Shown in pieces: positions 8,410-17,711 of a DNA stretch of 64,000 bases. Source of the DNA: Lentzea sp. NEAU-D7 (GTDB lineage: Bacteria > Actinomycetota > Actinomycetes > Mycobacteriales > Pseudonocardiaceae); contig NZ_JAPJDL010000024.1 in assembly GCF_026242055.1 (NCBI RefSeq), positions 1-64,000 on the forward strand, in the 5' to 3' direction. Below the pieces are notes generated by a model. It did no database searches, had not been told where the DNA came from, and saw nothing but the letters and a program-made list of their open reading frames with translations. Within the stretch, counting starts at the first letter, position 1. The number at the start of each line of letters is the position of its first letter. Position numbers and translations under genes: made by a program.

Positions 8410-9750
8410 CTACAGCGCGTTTACCGCGGCGACCACGTCGACCAGGCCCGTGCCCTTGTCGAACGACGAGGTGTAGGGGCCGGCCGGCTGGTAGCCGGTG
8501 CCGTACTTGTACGCCGTCGACTTCAGCGCCCGCTCGATGTCGGCGGGGGTCGCTGAAGGCTTGGCCTGGAACAGCTGTGCGACGATCCCGGCGATGTGCG
8601 GCGCCGCCATCGACGTGCCGCTGATCGTGTTGAACGTGCCGAGGTCGAGCAGTCCCGGCCCGTTCAGCGGCGCGAGGCCGGTCGCGCAGATCGGCAGGTA
8701 GAGCCGGCAGGACGAGGTGATGTTCTCCCCCGGCGCCGAGATGTCCGGCCACGTCGCGGAGTTCGTGGCGAGACCGCGCGACGAGAAGTCGGACACGGCG
8801 CCGTCACGGGTGCCGGTCTCCTGGTCGTTGTAGGAGGCGACCGAGATCACGCCGGGGGTCGGGTCGACGCCGGGCGGGTTGGACAGGTTCGCTGAACCGT
8901 CGCCGCCGTCGTTGCCGTTCGCCCAGACCACGACGACACCCTCGGCCACCAGCTGGCGCTGCAGCTTCACGGTCACCGACTCGGGGTCGAACGCGCCGCC
9001 GCCGGACGGGCCGTAGGAGTTGTTGATCACCTTGATCGGCGGGCACGCCGAGGCGGGCACACCGGCGCCGCAGGGGGCCCGGTGGTTCTCCAGCACCCAG
9101 TTCAGCGCCGCGTCGGCGCCGAGGATGAGGATCGCCGCGCCGGTCGAGATCACGACGCCCTTCGCGCCCGGCGCCGCGCCCCGGATCACCGGTCCGCCGG
9201 TGGTCTGCACGTCACCGCCGATCGCGATGCCGGTGACGTGCGTGCCGTGACCGCCCAGCGACGTCGTGTCCGTGTCGAGGAAGTTCGGCACCGGCACGAT
9301 GCAGTTCGTCTGGGTCGAGCCGTCCAGGCACAGGCTCTTCAGGTTGCGGACGATCCGGCCGCCGAACGACGGGTGCGTCGGGTCGACACCCGAGTCGATC
9401 ACGGCGACCGACACGCCCGCGCCCGTGAGCCCGAGGCTGTTGCGGGCGTCCAGGCCGCGGGTGGCGGTGTGCGAGGTCGAGCCGAGGAACTTGATCGGCT
9501 TCTGGACCTCGACGCGCGTCACGCCCGCCTTGGTCCTGGCCGAGGAGATCTGCGCGGAGTCGCCGCGCGCGGCCACGACGCCGATCTTGTGGAAGCTCGT
9601 GAGCTTCTGCAGACCGGCGGCCTCGACCGCCTGTTCCGCGGCGGCGATGTCGGCGCCGTGGACGTAGACCGTGGAGGCCGGTGCGGCCGTCGCGACAGGG
9701 GATGCGACGGCCACGAGCAGTACGGCGAGCGATGCAGCGCGTTTGTACAT
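8410..9750 (-). CDS. Secreted subtilisin-like serine protease (S8 family)
   Basis: 446 residues with a signal peptide (MYKRAASLAVLLVAVASPVATAAPA). A pro-segment of about 90 residues is followed by an S8 catalytic domain with the full triad: Asp in VAVIDSGVDPTHPSF, His in GGHGTHVTGIA and Ser in ISGTSMAAPHIAG, plus the oxyanion Asn in INNSYG. The ATG at 9750 is chosen over one 16 codons upstream because GGAGGG precedes it and the signal peptide then starts properly. It acts outside the cell. The lanthipeptide locus lacks its own leader protease, so this secreted enzyme 0.7 kb away is a possible but unproven candidate. Confidence 0.9.
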   Translation of the reverse strand: MYKRAASLAVLLVAVASPVATAAPASTVYVHGADIAAAEQAVEAAGLQKLTSFHKIGVVAARGDSAQISSARTKAGVTRVEVQKPIKFLGSTSHTATRGLDARNSLGLTGAGVSVAVIDSGVDPTHPSFGGRIVRNLKSLCLDGSTQTNCIVPVPNFLDTDTTSLGGHGTHVTGIAIGGDVQTTGGPVIRGAAPGAKGVVISTGAAILILGADAALNWVLENHRAPCGAGVPASACPPIKVINNSYGPSGGGAFDPESVTVKLQRQLVAEGVVVVWANGNDGGDGSANLSNPPGVDPTPGVISVASYNDQETGTRDGAVSDFSSRGLATNSATWPDISAPGENITSSCRLYLPICATGLAPLNGPGLLDLGTFNTISGTSMAAPHIAGIVAQLFQAKPSATPADIERALKSTAYKYGTGYQPAGPYTSSFDKGTGLVDVVAAVNAL

Positions 9751-9893
9751 GGACCCTCCGTGAGCATTGGCAGGCAATCCAACTAACGAGTGATCCACTT
9801 ATCGGTGACGGCCATCACCGAATGTCTCGACCGAGTGCGTTTGGGCGACCCCGGACCGCTACGGTGTCCCCCCGTGCGGAAAGGTAGGGACTC

Positions 9894-11129
9894 GTGCGGC
9901 TGATCCGTCTGGGCGCTGAACCCTCGGCCATTGGGGCGGACGTCCGTGCCGCCCTCACGGCGTGGGGCGCGGGTACCGAGGTCCTGGGTGGTATCGCGCT
10001 GATCGGCGTCCAGCCACCGGACTGCCCGATGCCGCTGGACGCGATCGTCGTGCTGCCCAAGGGCGTTCTCGTGATCGTCGGCGTCGACCTGCCCGACCCC
10101 GGGATGAAGCTCGAGGCACCGCTCGGCGGCCAGTGGAAGATCGACGGCTGGCCGCTCGTGGCCAAGGACGGCACGGCGAACCCGGCGACCGAGGCCGTGG
10201 CGGCGGCCACCGCGGTGGCGCAGCGGATCCAGGCGATGCGCGCGGAACCGCTCCCGGTCAGCACGATCGTCGCGGTCGGCCCGTTCGTGGGCCAGGTCGT
10301 GCAGCCGACGGTCGACCTCAACCGCGGGGTGCGGGTGCTGCACCCCAAACCGTCCACTGTGCTCAGTGCGGCCCGCGAGCTCGCGACCTCCACGGTGCCC
10401 TGCACGGCGGACCACGCGGCGAAGCTCTTCGCGATCCTGCAGAACACCGGCTCACCGCCGGACGCGAAGGCGTTCATCGCGGAGGGTTTCAGCGACGCTG
10501 TCTCCCCCGACCTCGCGGCCGCCAGCACGATGCTGATCCCCAAGGCGCAGCTGCGCCAGGCGATCGGTCGCAAACGCTTGCCAGGCAAGCTGACCTGGCC
10601 CTATCTCGCCGGAGCGGCACTGCTCGCGCTGATCCTCGTGGTGTGGCTCGTGCTGGCGTTGCCCGGTGAGGACAAGCCGGCCGACGCGACGCCCGCGCCG
10701 ACGTCCGCGCAGCCGACGACGGTGGTCGTGGACGGCACGACGTTCGTGCCGAAGGAGATGAAGAAGGACCAGGAGTGCCAGGCGCAGGCGTTCGGCGACG
10801 TGAAGGCGTGGCTGATCGCGAACGACTGCGGAGTGCTGCTGCGCGCCACCTACGAGACGACCGTGCAGGGCAAGCAGGTGACGGTGCTGGTGGCGGACAT
10901 GGACCTCTACGACGCCCCCAGCGCGAAGTCGCTGCACGGGGTCGTCGCACTGCCCGGCTCCGGCGGCGTGCACGGGATGGACGGCAAGCCGCTGGAGAGC
11001 GCCGCCTTCGCGAACGGCACCAAGGGCAGCCACGTGACGCTGGCGTTCGCGGTGTGGACCGGCGGCGCGGGCGACCCGTCGCTCGACCCGATCGCCAAGC
11101 AGGCGTTGCGACTGCCCACCACCCGGTAG
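9894..11129 (+). CDS. Single-pass membrane protein with NERD-like N-terminal domain
   Basis: 411 residues. The N-terminal ~200 residues are predicted cytosolic; the passage 'PLDAIVVLPKGVLVIVGVDLPD' resembles the core strands of the nuclease-related NERD domain, but clear catalytic residues are not visible. One transmembrane helix lies at about 237-260 (YLAGAALLALILVVWLVLAL), followed by a Pro/Thr/Ala linker and an external domain of about 130 residues with two Cys. Start GTG with a weak AGGTAGGGA upstream. Function unknown. Confidence 0.6.
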   Translation: MRLIRLGAEPSAIGADVRAALTAWGAGTEVLGGIALIGVQPPDCPMPLDAIVVLPKGVLVIVGVDLPDPGMKLEAPLGGQWKIDGWPLVAKDGTANPATEAVAAATAVAQRIQAMRAEPLPVSTIVAVGPFVGQVVQPTVDLNRGVRVLHPKPSTVLSAARELATSTVPCTADHAAKLFAILQNTGSPPDAKAFIAEGFSDAVSPDLAAASTMLIPKAQLRQAIGRKRLPGKLTWPYLAGAALLALILVVWLVLALPGEDKPADATPAPTSAQPTTVVVDGTTFVPKEMKKDQECQAQAFGDVKAWLIANDCGVLLRATYETTVQGKQVTVLVADMDLYDAPSAKSLHGVVALPGSGGVHGMDGKPLESAAFANGTKGSHVTLAFAVWTGGAGDPSLDPIAKQALRLPTTR

Positions 11130-11142
11130 CAAGGTGGAGGGC

Positions 11143-11502
11143 ATGGTCGGACAACTTCGTTCTGTCGTACTTGACTGCCCGAACCCCTCCGAGCTCGCGT
11201 CGTTCTACGAGAAGCTGCTCGGCGCCGAACGACTCCCCGGCGACGACGAGACCTGGGTCGTGATCGTGGCGAACGGCACGCGCCTCGCGTTCCAGCTCGC
11301 CCCCGAGTACCAGCCGCCGACGTTCCCCGATCCGCACGGCTCGCAGCAGTTCCACCTCGACGTGCTGGTCGAGGACATCGAGGAGGCCGAGCCGAAGGCG
11401 CTGGAGCTCGGCGCGCGGTTGGTGCAGAAGGACAACGACGACACGTTCCGGGTGTACGCGGACCCGGTGGGGCATCCCTTCTGCCTCGTGTGGCTTTCTT
11501 GA
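11143..11502 (+). CDS. VOC (glyoxalase/bleomycin-resistance fold) protein
   Basis: About 119 residues with one vicinal-oxygen-chelate unit: 'SVVLDCPNPSELASFYEKLLGAE' and 'FHLDVLVEDIEEAEPKALELGARLV...YADPVGHPFCLVW'. Metal-ligand positions (the His of FHLDV and later residues) are partly kept, so it may be an enzyme or a binding protein; the substrate cannot be read from sequence. The ATG at 11143 is preferred to a GTG at 11134 on spacing from AAGGTGG. It starts 13 bases after the preceding stop. Confidence 0.8.
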   Translation: MVGQLRSVVLDCPNPSELASFYEKLLGAERLPGDDETWVVIVANGTRLAFQLAPEYQPPTFPDPHGSQQFHLDVLVEDIEEAEPKALELGARLVQKDNDDTFRVYADPVGHPFCLVWLS

Positions 11503-11522
11503 TCGAGGCCTAGTGTGGGCGC

Positions 11523-12863
11523 ATGGACTTCGACGTCATCGTCATCGGTGGTGGCCCCGTAGGTGAGAACGTGGCCTGGCGGACGGCCGCGGGTGGCCTG
11601 TCCACCGCCATGATCGAGAAGGAGCTGGTCGGCGGCGAGTGCTCGTACTGGGCGTGCATGCCTTCCAAGGCGTTGCTGCGGCCCGGTCACGCGCTCGCGG
11701 CCGCCCGGCGCGTGCAGGGCGTGAACGCGGGTTCGCTCGACGCGAAGGAGGTCCTCGCGCGGCGCACGGGCTTCACCTCCGACTGGGACGACTCGGGCCA
11801 GGTCAAGTGGGCCGAGTCGGAGAACATCCACGTCATCCGCGGCGAGGGCGAGGTCACCGGCGAGCGCGAGGTCACCGTGGGCGGCGAGGTCCACCGCGCC
11901 CGTCAGGCCGTCGTGGTGTGCACCGGCAGCGTGCCGAAGATGCCACCGCTGGAAGGTCTCGCGGACACTCCCGTGTGGACCTCGCGCGAGGCCACGTCGG
12001 CGCGGGAGGTGCCGGAGTCGCTCGTCGTGCTCGGCGGTGGCGTCGTCGGTGTCGAGATGGCGCAGGCGTGGGCACGGCTGGGCTCGAAGGTGAAGCTCGT
12101 GGTGTCCGGGGACCGGCCGCTGCCGAAGTTCGAGGAGTTCGTCGGCCCGCTGGTCGTGGAGGGCTTGCAGGAGGACGGCGTCGAGGTGCTGCTCAACGGG
12201 CGTGCCTCGTCGATCAGGCCGGGCGAGCTGACGTTGCAGGACGGCCGGGTCGTGCGGGGGTCGCACATCCTCGTCGCCACCGGGCGGGTGCCCGCCACCA
12301 AGGACGGCAAGCCGCTGACCGTCGACGACTCCTGCCTGGTGTCCGGCGTGGACGGACGCTGGCTGTACGCGGCCGGTGACGTCACCGGCCGGGCGTTGCT
12401 GACGCACCAGGGCAAGTACCAGGCCAGGGCGGCCGGCACGGCGATCCTGGAGCGTTCCCGCGGGTTCGAGCCGAAGCAGTGGTCGGCCGGGCAGGCGTGG
12501 GCCGACCACGTGGCGGTGCCGCAGGTCGTGTTCACCGACCCCGAGGTGGCGTTCGTCGGGCACACCGCGGCGGAGGCACGGGCGGCGGGACGTGAGGTCA
12601 AGGTCGTCGACCTGGACATCGCGGTCGCCGGGTCGTCGCTGCACGCGGACGGCTACAAGGGCAAGGCGCGGATGGTCGTCGACGAGCGCACGCGGACGCT
12701 GGTCGGCGTCACGTTCGTCGGTCAGGACGTCGCCGAGCTGCTGCACTCGGCCACGGTCGCGATCGTCGGAGAGGTCACCGTGGACCGGTTGTGGCACGCG
12801 GTGCCCTCGTACCCGACGATCAGCGAGGTCTGGCTCCGGCTGCTCGAGTCCTACGGCCTCTGA
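11523..12863 (+). CDS. FAD-dependent pyridine nucleotide-disulfide oxidoreductase
   Basis: 446 residues of the class I disulfide oxidoreductase family (lipoamide dehydrogenase, mercuric reductase, glutathione reductase). It shows an N-terminal FAD motif GGGPVGENVA, the redox disulfide GGECSYWACMPSK (Cys-x4-Cys), a central NAD(P) motif GGGVVGVEMA, a second FAD contact 'LYAAGDVTG' and a C-terminal dimer domain. The C-terminal His-Glu proton relay of true lipoamide dehydrogenase is not evident. It stands apart from any 2-oxo acid dehydrogenase gene, so the electron acceptor is unknown. It overlaps the convergent TetR gene by 13 bases. Confidence 0.87.
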   Translation: MDFDVIVIGGGPVGENVAWRTAAGGLSTAMIEKELVGGECSYWACMPSKALLRPGHALAAARRVQGVNAGSLDAKEVLARRTGFTSDWDDSGQVKWAESENIHVIRGEGEVTGEREVTVGGEVHRARQAVVVCTGSVPKMPPLEGLADTPVWTSREATSAREVPESLVVLGGGVVGVEMAQAWARLGSKVKLVVSGDRPLPKFEEFVGPLVVEGLQEDGVEVLLNGRASSIRPGELTLQDGRVVRGSHILVATGRVPATKDGKPLTVDDSCLVSGVDGRWLYAAGDVTGRALLTHQGKYQARAAGTAILERSRGFEPKQWSAGQAWADHVAVPQVVFTDPEVAFVGHTAAEARAAGREVKVVDLDIAVAGSSLHADGYKGKARMVVDERTRTLVGVTFVGQDVAELLHSATVAIVGEVTVDRLWHAVPSYPTISEVWLRLLESYGL

Positions 12864-13477
12864 ACCGGGTCCCGGGGCCGTTCCAGCACGGATCCGAGCA
12901 TGCCGGCGAGCAGCTCGTTCGCCGTGCCGACCACGTACGCGCGGTCGTCCTCGCCGACGCGTTCGGCGAGCTTGAACAGCGCGTCCGCGGTCTGCACTGC
13001 GATCCGGAACGTCAGCATCACCGGGGCGTCGCCGTGGGCGCCGAACCGGTTGACGAACATCTCCGCCAGCCGTTCGGCCATCAGTTCGTACTGGTCGACG
13101 CTGGAGTCGAGGCGGTGGCTGTCCAGCATGTCGCTGAACCGCACCCGCCCGAAGCCGGGCAGCTCGTGCAGCATCCGCATGTACACGGCGACGACCTGCG
13201 TCATGGCCTCGCGCCACGTGTCCGCGATCAGATCCGCGGTGAACAACTCCTCCACTTCGCGGAGATAGGTCTCCATGCCGCGAAGCGCCAGAGCGTGCAC
13301 AACTGATCTTTTGTCGGGGAAGTACTGATAGAAGGAACCAATGGGCACTCCGGCCACGTCGACGATGCGAGCCGTGGTGATGTCGTCGTAGTCGTATTCG
13401 TTCAGCAGGCCCGCGCAAGCGTCGAGGATCGCGGAAACAGTTGCCGCGCCTCGCTGTTGCACAGGCTGCCGACGCAT
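12851..13477 (-). CDS. TetR family transcriptional regulator
   Basis: About 208 residues. The N-terminal helix-turn-helix is clear ('DDITTARIVDVAGVPIGSFYQYFPDKRSVVHAL'); the rest is a helical ligand-binding domain. The start is taken at an internal ATG (13477), since the ORF upstream codes for an unusual Asp/Lys-rich tail. It faces the oxidoreductase gene tail to tail, so it need not regulate it; the small membrane genes transcribed in the same direction lie upstream. Confidence 0.82.
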   Translation of the reverse strand: MRRQPVQQRGAATVSAILDACAGLLNEYDYDDITTARIVDVAGVPIGSFYQYFPDKRSVVHALALRGMETYLREVEELFTADLIADTWREAMTQVVAVYMRMLHELPGFGRVRFSDMLDSHRLDSSVDQYELMAERLAEMFVNRFGAHGDAPVMLTFRIAVQTADALFKLAERVGEDDRAYVVGTANELLAGMLGSVLERPRDPVQRP

Positions 13478-13571
13478 CACCCTGGCTAACCTGCCTTTTG
13501 CCGGATCTTCATGCACGCCGACATCTTTATCCATAGGAGTGCTTCAGCCCAAGCACAGGTTCCTGACAGGT

Positions 13572-13790
13572 TCAGCCCGGATCTCCGCGGCGTTTGCGGT
13601 GAACCACCCAGGCGAAGTCGACGACGCACACCGCGGCGAGTAGCAAAAGCACGACGCCGAGCCAAACGAGGTCGGCTCGCAGCGCCAGCCACCCGGCCAC
13701 CGAGTTGAAGACCAGGCCGAATCCGGCCAGCCACAACCTCAGGGTCAGCGCACTGCGCGGAGGCGCGGGCGGTGGCAGGTAGTCGCTCAC
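13572..13790 (-). CDS. Small membrane protein, unknown
   Basis: 72 residues with two hydrophobic helices (about 18-35 and 41-62), a Pro-rich N-terminus and a basic C-terminal tail (HRKRRGDPG). It begins one base after the stop of the next gene upstream on the same strand, so the two form an operon. No family recognised. Confidence 0.6.
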   Translation of the reverse strand: MSDYLPPPAPPRSALTLRLWLAGFGLVFNSVAGWLALRADLVWLGVVLLLLAAVCVVDFAWVVHRKRRGDPG

Positions 13791-13791
13791 C

Positions 13792-14394
13792 TCATCCGGT
13801 TTCCCTCAGCAGCTGGGTCTCAACCGGCCTGAGCTGTCGCGGCGGTTTCGTCACGTAGGGGCGGACGAGCCGCGTCAGGGCCAGGCCAGGAGCGATCAGC
13901 GGGACCACGGCGGTCAGCACAGCGGCGGTGATGCCCGCCCGCACGACGTCCTTGGGCATGACGGCGACGCGGTCGACGACGAACGCGCGCCGCCCGGTGA
14001 TCGACACGACCGCCAGGACGAGCAGGAACACGACCATGCTCAGGATCGCCCGCCGCACGGCGTGCTCGTACCCCGCCGCCTCCCCCGCGACCAGCACCGC
14101 GAACCACCCGGCGAGAGCGGGCAGCTGACCCCGTTCGGTGGTGGCCGCCCAGCTCAGGCCGCCGAGCGTGGCGAGCCAGACGAGGACGTCGGCGCGCTGC
14201 TGAGCCCACAGGGACGCCGACTCGAGGGGAATGCCGGTCCACGACAGCAGACCGAGCGGGCTGAGGGGATCGTCGGCGAGCTGGCCCAGCACCCAGGCCA
14301 GTGTCCACGCGGACAGCAGCACGGCCAGGACGAGTTGCCACCGGGGCCGGCGCACCACGCACTGGGCGAGCCGGACGATCTCCGCACGCGTCAT
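13792..14394 (-). CDS. Integral membrane protein, unknown
   Basis: 200 residues with about five predicted helices (around 19-36, 68-82, 88-104, 114-132 and 148-170) and a basic C-terminus. It is first of a two-gene unit with the small membrane protein and divergent from the MarR gene. No domain recognised. Confidence 0.6.
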   Translation of the reverse strand: MTRAEIVRLAQCVVRRPRWQLVLAVLLSAWTLAWVLGQLADDPLSPLGLLSWTGIPLESASLWAQQRADVLVWLATLGGLSWAATTERGQLPALAGWFAVLVAGEAAGYEHAVRRAILSMVVFLLVLAVVSITGRRAFVVDRVAVMPKDVVRAGITAAVLTAVVPLIAPGLALTRLVRPYVTKPPRQLRPVETQLLRETG

Positions 14395-14530
14395 ACCCCC
14401 ACCTTGCCGCTCCCTGGTGGTTTGTGGAGAAACGTCACCCCAACGCTCACTCTGTCGGCCCTCGTCCGGGCGCGTTCATCACGCAGCGCAATCCACGATC
14501 GGGGGACAGATCTTTTCTAGACTGAGGGAC

Positions 14531-14959
14531 ATGAGCATTGATCAGCTTCTGCGTCTTCCCAGCTACCTGATGCACGGGCTGGTGCGCGAGGCTCGCCGCA
14601 TCGGCCGCGCGGATCTGCGCGGGCCTCACCTGACGGTGCTCGCCTACCTGTCCGAACAGGAGGCCGTGGCGCAGAAGCGGATCAGCGACCGGGTGCGGAT
14701 GGACCCGAGCGACCTCGTGTCGGTGCTCGACGCCCTGGAAGAGCTCGGGTTCGCGCAGCGCAGACGCGACGAGAGGGACCGGCGCCGGTTCACCGTGTCG
14801 ATCACCGACGGCGGCAGGAGGGCGCTGCACGAGCGCCTGGAGGCGGCTCGGGCGCACGAGGAAGAGCTGCTGGCGCCGTTGACGCCGCACGAGCGCGATA
14901 CGTTGGCCACACTGCTGCGCAAGGCGTACCTGCACCACGCTGATATGCGTGTAGATTAG
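14531..14959 (+). CDS. MarR family transcriptional regulator
   Basis: 142 residues with a winged helix-turn-helix: 'LTVLAYLSEQEAVAQKRISDRVRMDPSDLVSVLDALEELGFAQRRRDERDRRRFTVSITDGGRRAL'. The wing motif DERDRRR is typical. Start ATG with GAGGGA just upstream. Divergent from the membrane-protein operon at 14394, a natural target across a 136-bp intergenic region. Confidence 0.87.
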   Translation: MSIDQLLRLPSYLMHGLVREARRIGRADLRGPHLTVLAYLSEQEAVAQKRISDRVRMDPSDLVSVLDALEELGFAQRRRDERDRRRFTVSITDGGRRALHERLEAARAHEEELLAPLTPHERDTLATLLRKAYLHHADMRVD

Positions 14960-15047
14960 ACAGTCTGCGCTCAGCGACCCAGCGCGGGCAGGACAGTGCG
15001 AATCGGAATAAAAGCCGACGCCGCATGATATCGAGAAATGAGGCAAG

Positions 15048-17315
15048 TTGTCAAGCCCCTCCGATGACCTCCGGCTCGCCGAAATGGAGCCGGAGCAGGA
15101 ATACGTGGCCATGTTGTACGGCCGGCTCGACGACCTCCGTGAACAGACGTCGAAACGACTCGCACAGTCGTTGCGACAAACCGGCGGCACGCACCAGATG
15201 CGGTCCGAGCGCGACACGTCGGTCGCGATGTACACAGATCAACTGGCCCAGTACAGCGCGGTCGAGAACGGCCTCGCGTTCGGCCGGCTCGATTTCCACA
15301 ACGAAGACCGTTTCTACATCGGCCGAATCGGTCTGTTCGACGAGGACAAGGAATACGAGCCGCTGCTGATGGACTGGCGCGCGCCCGCCGCCAGGCCGTT
15401 CTACCTCGCCACCGCCGCCTCCCCCGACGGCGTGCGGCGGCGCAGGCACCTGCGGACCCGCTCGCGCAAGGTGATCGGCCTCGACGACGAGGTCCTCGAC
15501 ATCAACTCGGCCGACGTGTCCCGCAGCGAGTCGCTGACCGGCGAGGCGACGTTGCTCGCCGCGCTGAACGAGTCGCGCACCGGCCAGATGAGCGACATCG
15601 TCGCGACGATCCAGGCCGAGCAGGACAAGATCATCCGGTCCGAGCTCAACGGCGTCGTCGTCGTGCAGGGCGGTCCCGGCACCGGCAAGACCGCCGTGGC
15701 CCTGCACCGGGCCGCGTACCTGCTCTACACGCACCGCCGGCAGCTGGCGAAGCGCGGCGTGCTCGTCGTCGGCCCGAACACGACGTTCCTGCGCTACATC
15801 AGCCAGGTCCTCCCCTCGCTGGGCGAGACGGGCGTGCTGCTGTCCACCGTCGGCGAGCTGTACCCGAACCTGACGGCGACCGGCCGCGAGTCCGCCGAGG
15901 CGGCGGCCGTGAAGGGCCGCATCCAGATGGCGGACGTGATCGCCGCGGCCGTGCGGGACCGCCAGGAGGCGCCGCCGTCCATCGAGATCCGCTTCGACAA
16001 CGACGTGCTGCGCCTGGACCGACGCGCGATCTCCGACGCGCGGGGCAGGGCGCGCCGGACCCGCCGCCCCCACAACGAGGCACGGCGCACGTTCGCCCGC
16101 GAGATCATCTCGACGCTGTCGGGCATGGTCGCCAACCGCCTCGGCGGGCACCTGCTCGACAAGACCGACATGGACGACATCCGCCGTGAGCTGCGCGAGT
16201 CCGACGAGGTCCAGGCGGCGATCTCGTCGCTGTGGCCGGTGCTGACCCCGTTCTCGCTGCTCTCGGAGCTCTACCGCAACCCGAAGCGCCGCAACCGCGC
16301 GATGGCGAAGTTCACCCGCGAAGAGCGCGACCTGTTGCAGCGCACCACCGACGACTGGACGCCGGCGGACGTGCCGTTGCTGGACGAGGCGGCCGAACTG
16401 CTCGGCGAGGACGACACGGAGGCCAAGGCCCGCGCCGAGCGCCAGCGCCGCCAGGCCATCGAGTACGCCCAGGGAGTTCTCGACATCCTCGACCTGGAGG
16501 ACGACGCGGACCCCGACATCCTGATGGCCTCGGACCTGATGGACGCCTACCGCCTGGCCGAGCGCCACGGCGTCGACCGCTACGAGACCGCCGCGGAACG
16601 CGCCGCGGCCGACCGCACCTGGACGTTCGGGCACGTCATCGTGGACGAGGCGCAGGAGCTGTCGGCGATGGCGTGGCGCACTCTGATGCGCCGCTGCCCC
16701 AGCAAGTCCATGACGGTCGTCGGCGACATCGCGCAGACCGGCGACATCGGCGGTGCGACCTCGTGGGGTTCCGTGCTGTCGCCGTACGTGCAGAACCGTT
16801 GGCGCCTCACGGAACTGACGGTCAACTACCGCACTCCGGCCGAGATCATGGAGGTGGCCGCGGACGTGCTCGCCTCGGTCGACGCCTCCCTGGTGCCGCC
16901 GACGTCGGTGCGCGAGACCGGCGTGGCCCCCTGGGTTTCCACCGTGTCGTCGTTCGCGTCCGAGGTGCCCGCGCTGATCGCCCGCGAGGTCGCCGCCGTC
17001 GGCGACGGCAAGATCGCGGTGATCGTGCCGGCCGCGCTGCTGCCCGCGGTGGGGTCGTCGATCGCCGACGCGGTACCGGGTTCGTCCGTGGGCAACGAAC
17101 TGGAGGAGGCCCAGGTCGTGGTGCTCGGCGTGACCGACGCCAAGGGCCTGGAGTTCGACTCGGTGGTCGTGGTCGACCCGGACGGCATCCTGGCCGAGTC
17201 GCCGCGCGGCGCGTCGGACCTGTACGTCGCGCTGACCCGTGCCACGCAACGCCTCGGCGTCGTGCACACCGGGACGCTGCCGAACATGTTGGCCCGCTTG
17301 AAGGACGTTTCGTAG
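15048..17315 (+). CDS. helD: HelD-like superfamily 1 helicase/ATPase (RNA polymerase recycling factor)
   Basis: 755 residues: an N-terminal coiled region (about 1-60), then an SF1 (UvrD/PcrA-like) core with Walker A GGPGTGKTAVALHR, 'VIVDEAQELSAMAWR' and 'VVGDIAQTGDIG', split by a long insertion, and motif VI 'LYVALTRATQRL'. This layout matches actinobacterial HelD, which binds RNA polymerase, frees stalled complexes and in some species protects against rifamycins. The only start giving the full N-terminus is TTG at 15048 with GAGG upstream; an ATG at 15081 is the alternative. The catalytic motifs look intact. Confidence 0.85.
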   Translation: MSSPSDDLRLAEMEPEQEYVAMLYGRLDDLREQTSKRLAQSLRQTGGTHQMRSERDTSVAMYTDQLAQYSAVENGLAFGRLDFHNEDRFYIGRIGLFDEDKEYEPLLMDWRAPAARPFYLATAASPDGVRRRRHLRTRSRKVIGLDDEVLDINSADVSRSESLTGEATLLAALNESRTGQMSDIVATIQAEQDKIIRSELNGVVVVQGGPGTGKTAVALHRAAYLLYTHRRQLAKRGVLVVGPNTTFLRYISQVLPSLGETGVLLSTVGELYPNLTATGRESAEAAAVKGRIQMADVIAAAVRDRQEAPPSIEIRFDNDVLRLDRRAISDARGRARRTRRPHNEARRTFAREIISTLSGMVANRLGGHLLDKTDMDDIRRELRESDEVQAAISSLWPVLTPFSLLSELYRNPKRRNRAMAKFTREERDLLQRTTDDWTPADVPLLDEAAELLGEDDTEAKARAERQRRQAIEYAQGVLDILDLEDDADPDILMASDLMDAYRLAERHGVDRYETAAERAAADRTWTFGHVIVDEAQELSAMAWRTLMRRCPSKSMTVVGDIAQTGDIGGATSWGSVLSPYVQNRWRLTELTVNYRTPAEIMEVAADVLASVDASLVPPTSVRETGVAPWVSTVSSFASEVPALIAREVAAVGDGKIAVIVPAALLPAVGSSIADAVPGSSVGNELEEAQVVVLGVTDAKGLEFDSVVVVDPDGILAESPRGASDLYVALTRATQRLGVVHTGTLPNMLARLKDVS

Positions 17316-17372
17316 CGATCGGGTGGAGGCCTGGGTGGCGACTGGAACGCCCCCAGGCCCACCGCGGCGGCG

Positions 17373-17711
17373 TCAGCGCGCCAGGGCAAGACCGACAGCC
17401 GCCGCGCCGACCCCGAGCACCACGCTGACCAGAACGTTCAGCAGCGCTGCCCGGTACTTCTCGGTCTCCAGCAGCTTCACCGTCTCGTAGCTGAACGTCG
17501 AGTACGTCGTCAGCCCGCCGCAGAACCCGATGCCCAGCAACGGCATCCAGGACGTCCCGACGACGAACCCGATGAGCAGGCACCCGGCGACGTTGACCGT
17601 CAAGGTGCCCCAGGGGAAGCCGGAGGAGTGCCGCGACTGCACGAACCGGTCGAGCAGGTAGCGGGCCGGCGCACCGAGAGCGGCACCGAGGAACACCACG
17701 AGCACGGTCAC
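17373..17711 (-). CDS. crcB: Fluoride channel protein CrcB/Fluc (second copy)
   Basis: 112 residues, four membrane helices, with the family signatures 'GAPARYLLDRF', 'WGTLTVNVAGCLLIG' and 'GFCGGLTTYSTFSYE'. The start GTG overlaps the stop of the other crcB by four bases (GTGA), so the longer upstream reading frame is out. Two small, divergent copies side by side typically form an antiparallel heterodimeric fluoride export channel. Confidence 0.92.
   Translation of the reverse strand: MTVLVVFLGAALGAPARYLLDRFVQSRHSSGFPWGTLTVNVAGCLLIGFVVGTSWMPLLGIGFCGGLTTYSTFSYETVKLLETEKYRAALLNVLVSVVLGVGAAAVGLALAR

Noticed and set aside
15051-17267. Long minus-strand frame opposite helD
   Set aside because: Antisense shadow of a clear helicase gene.
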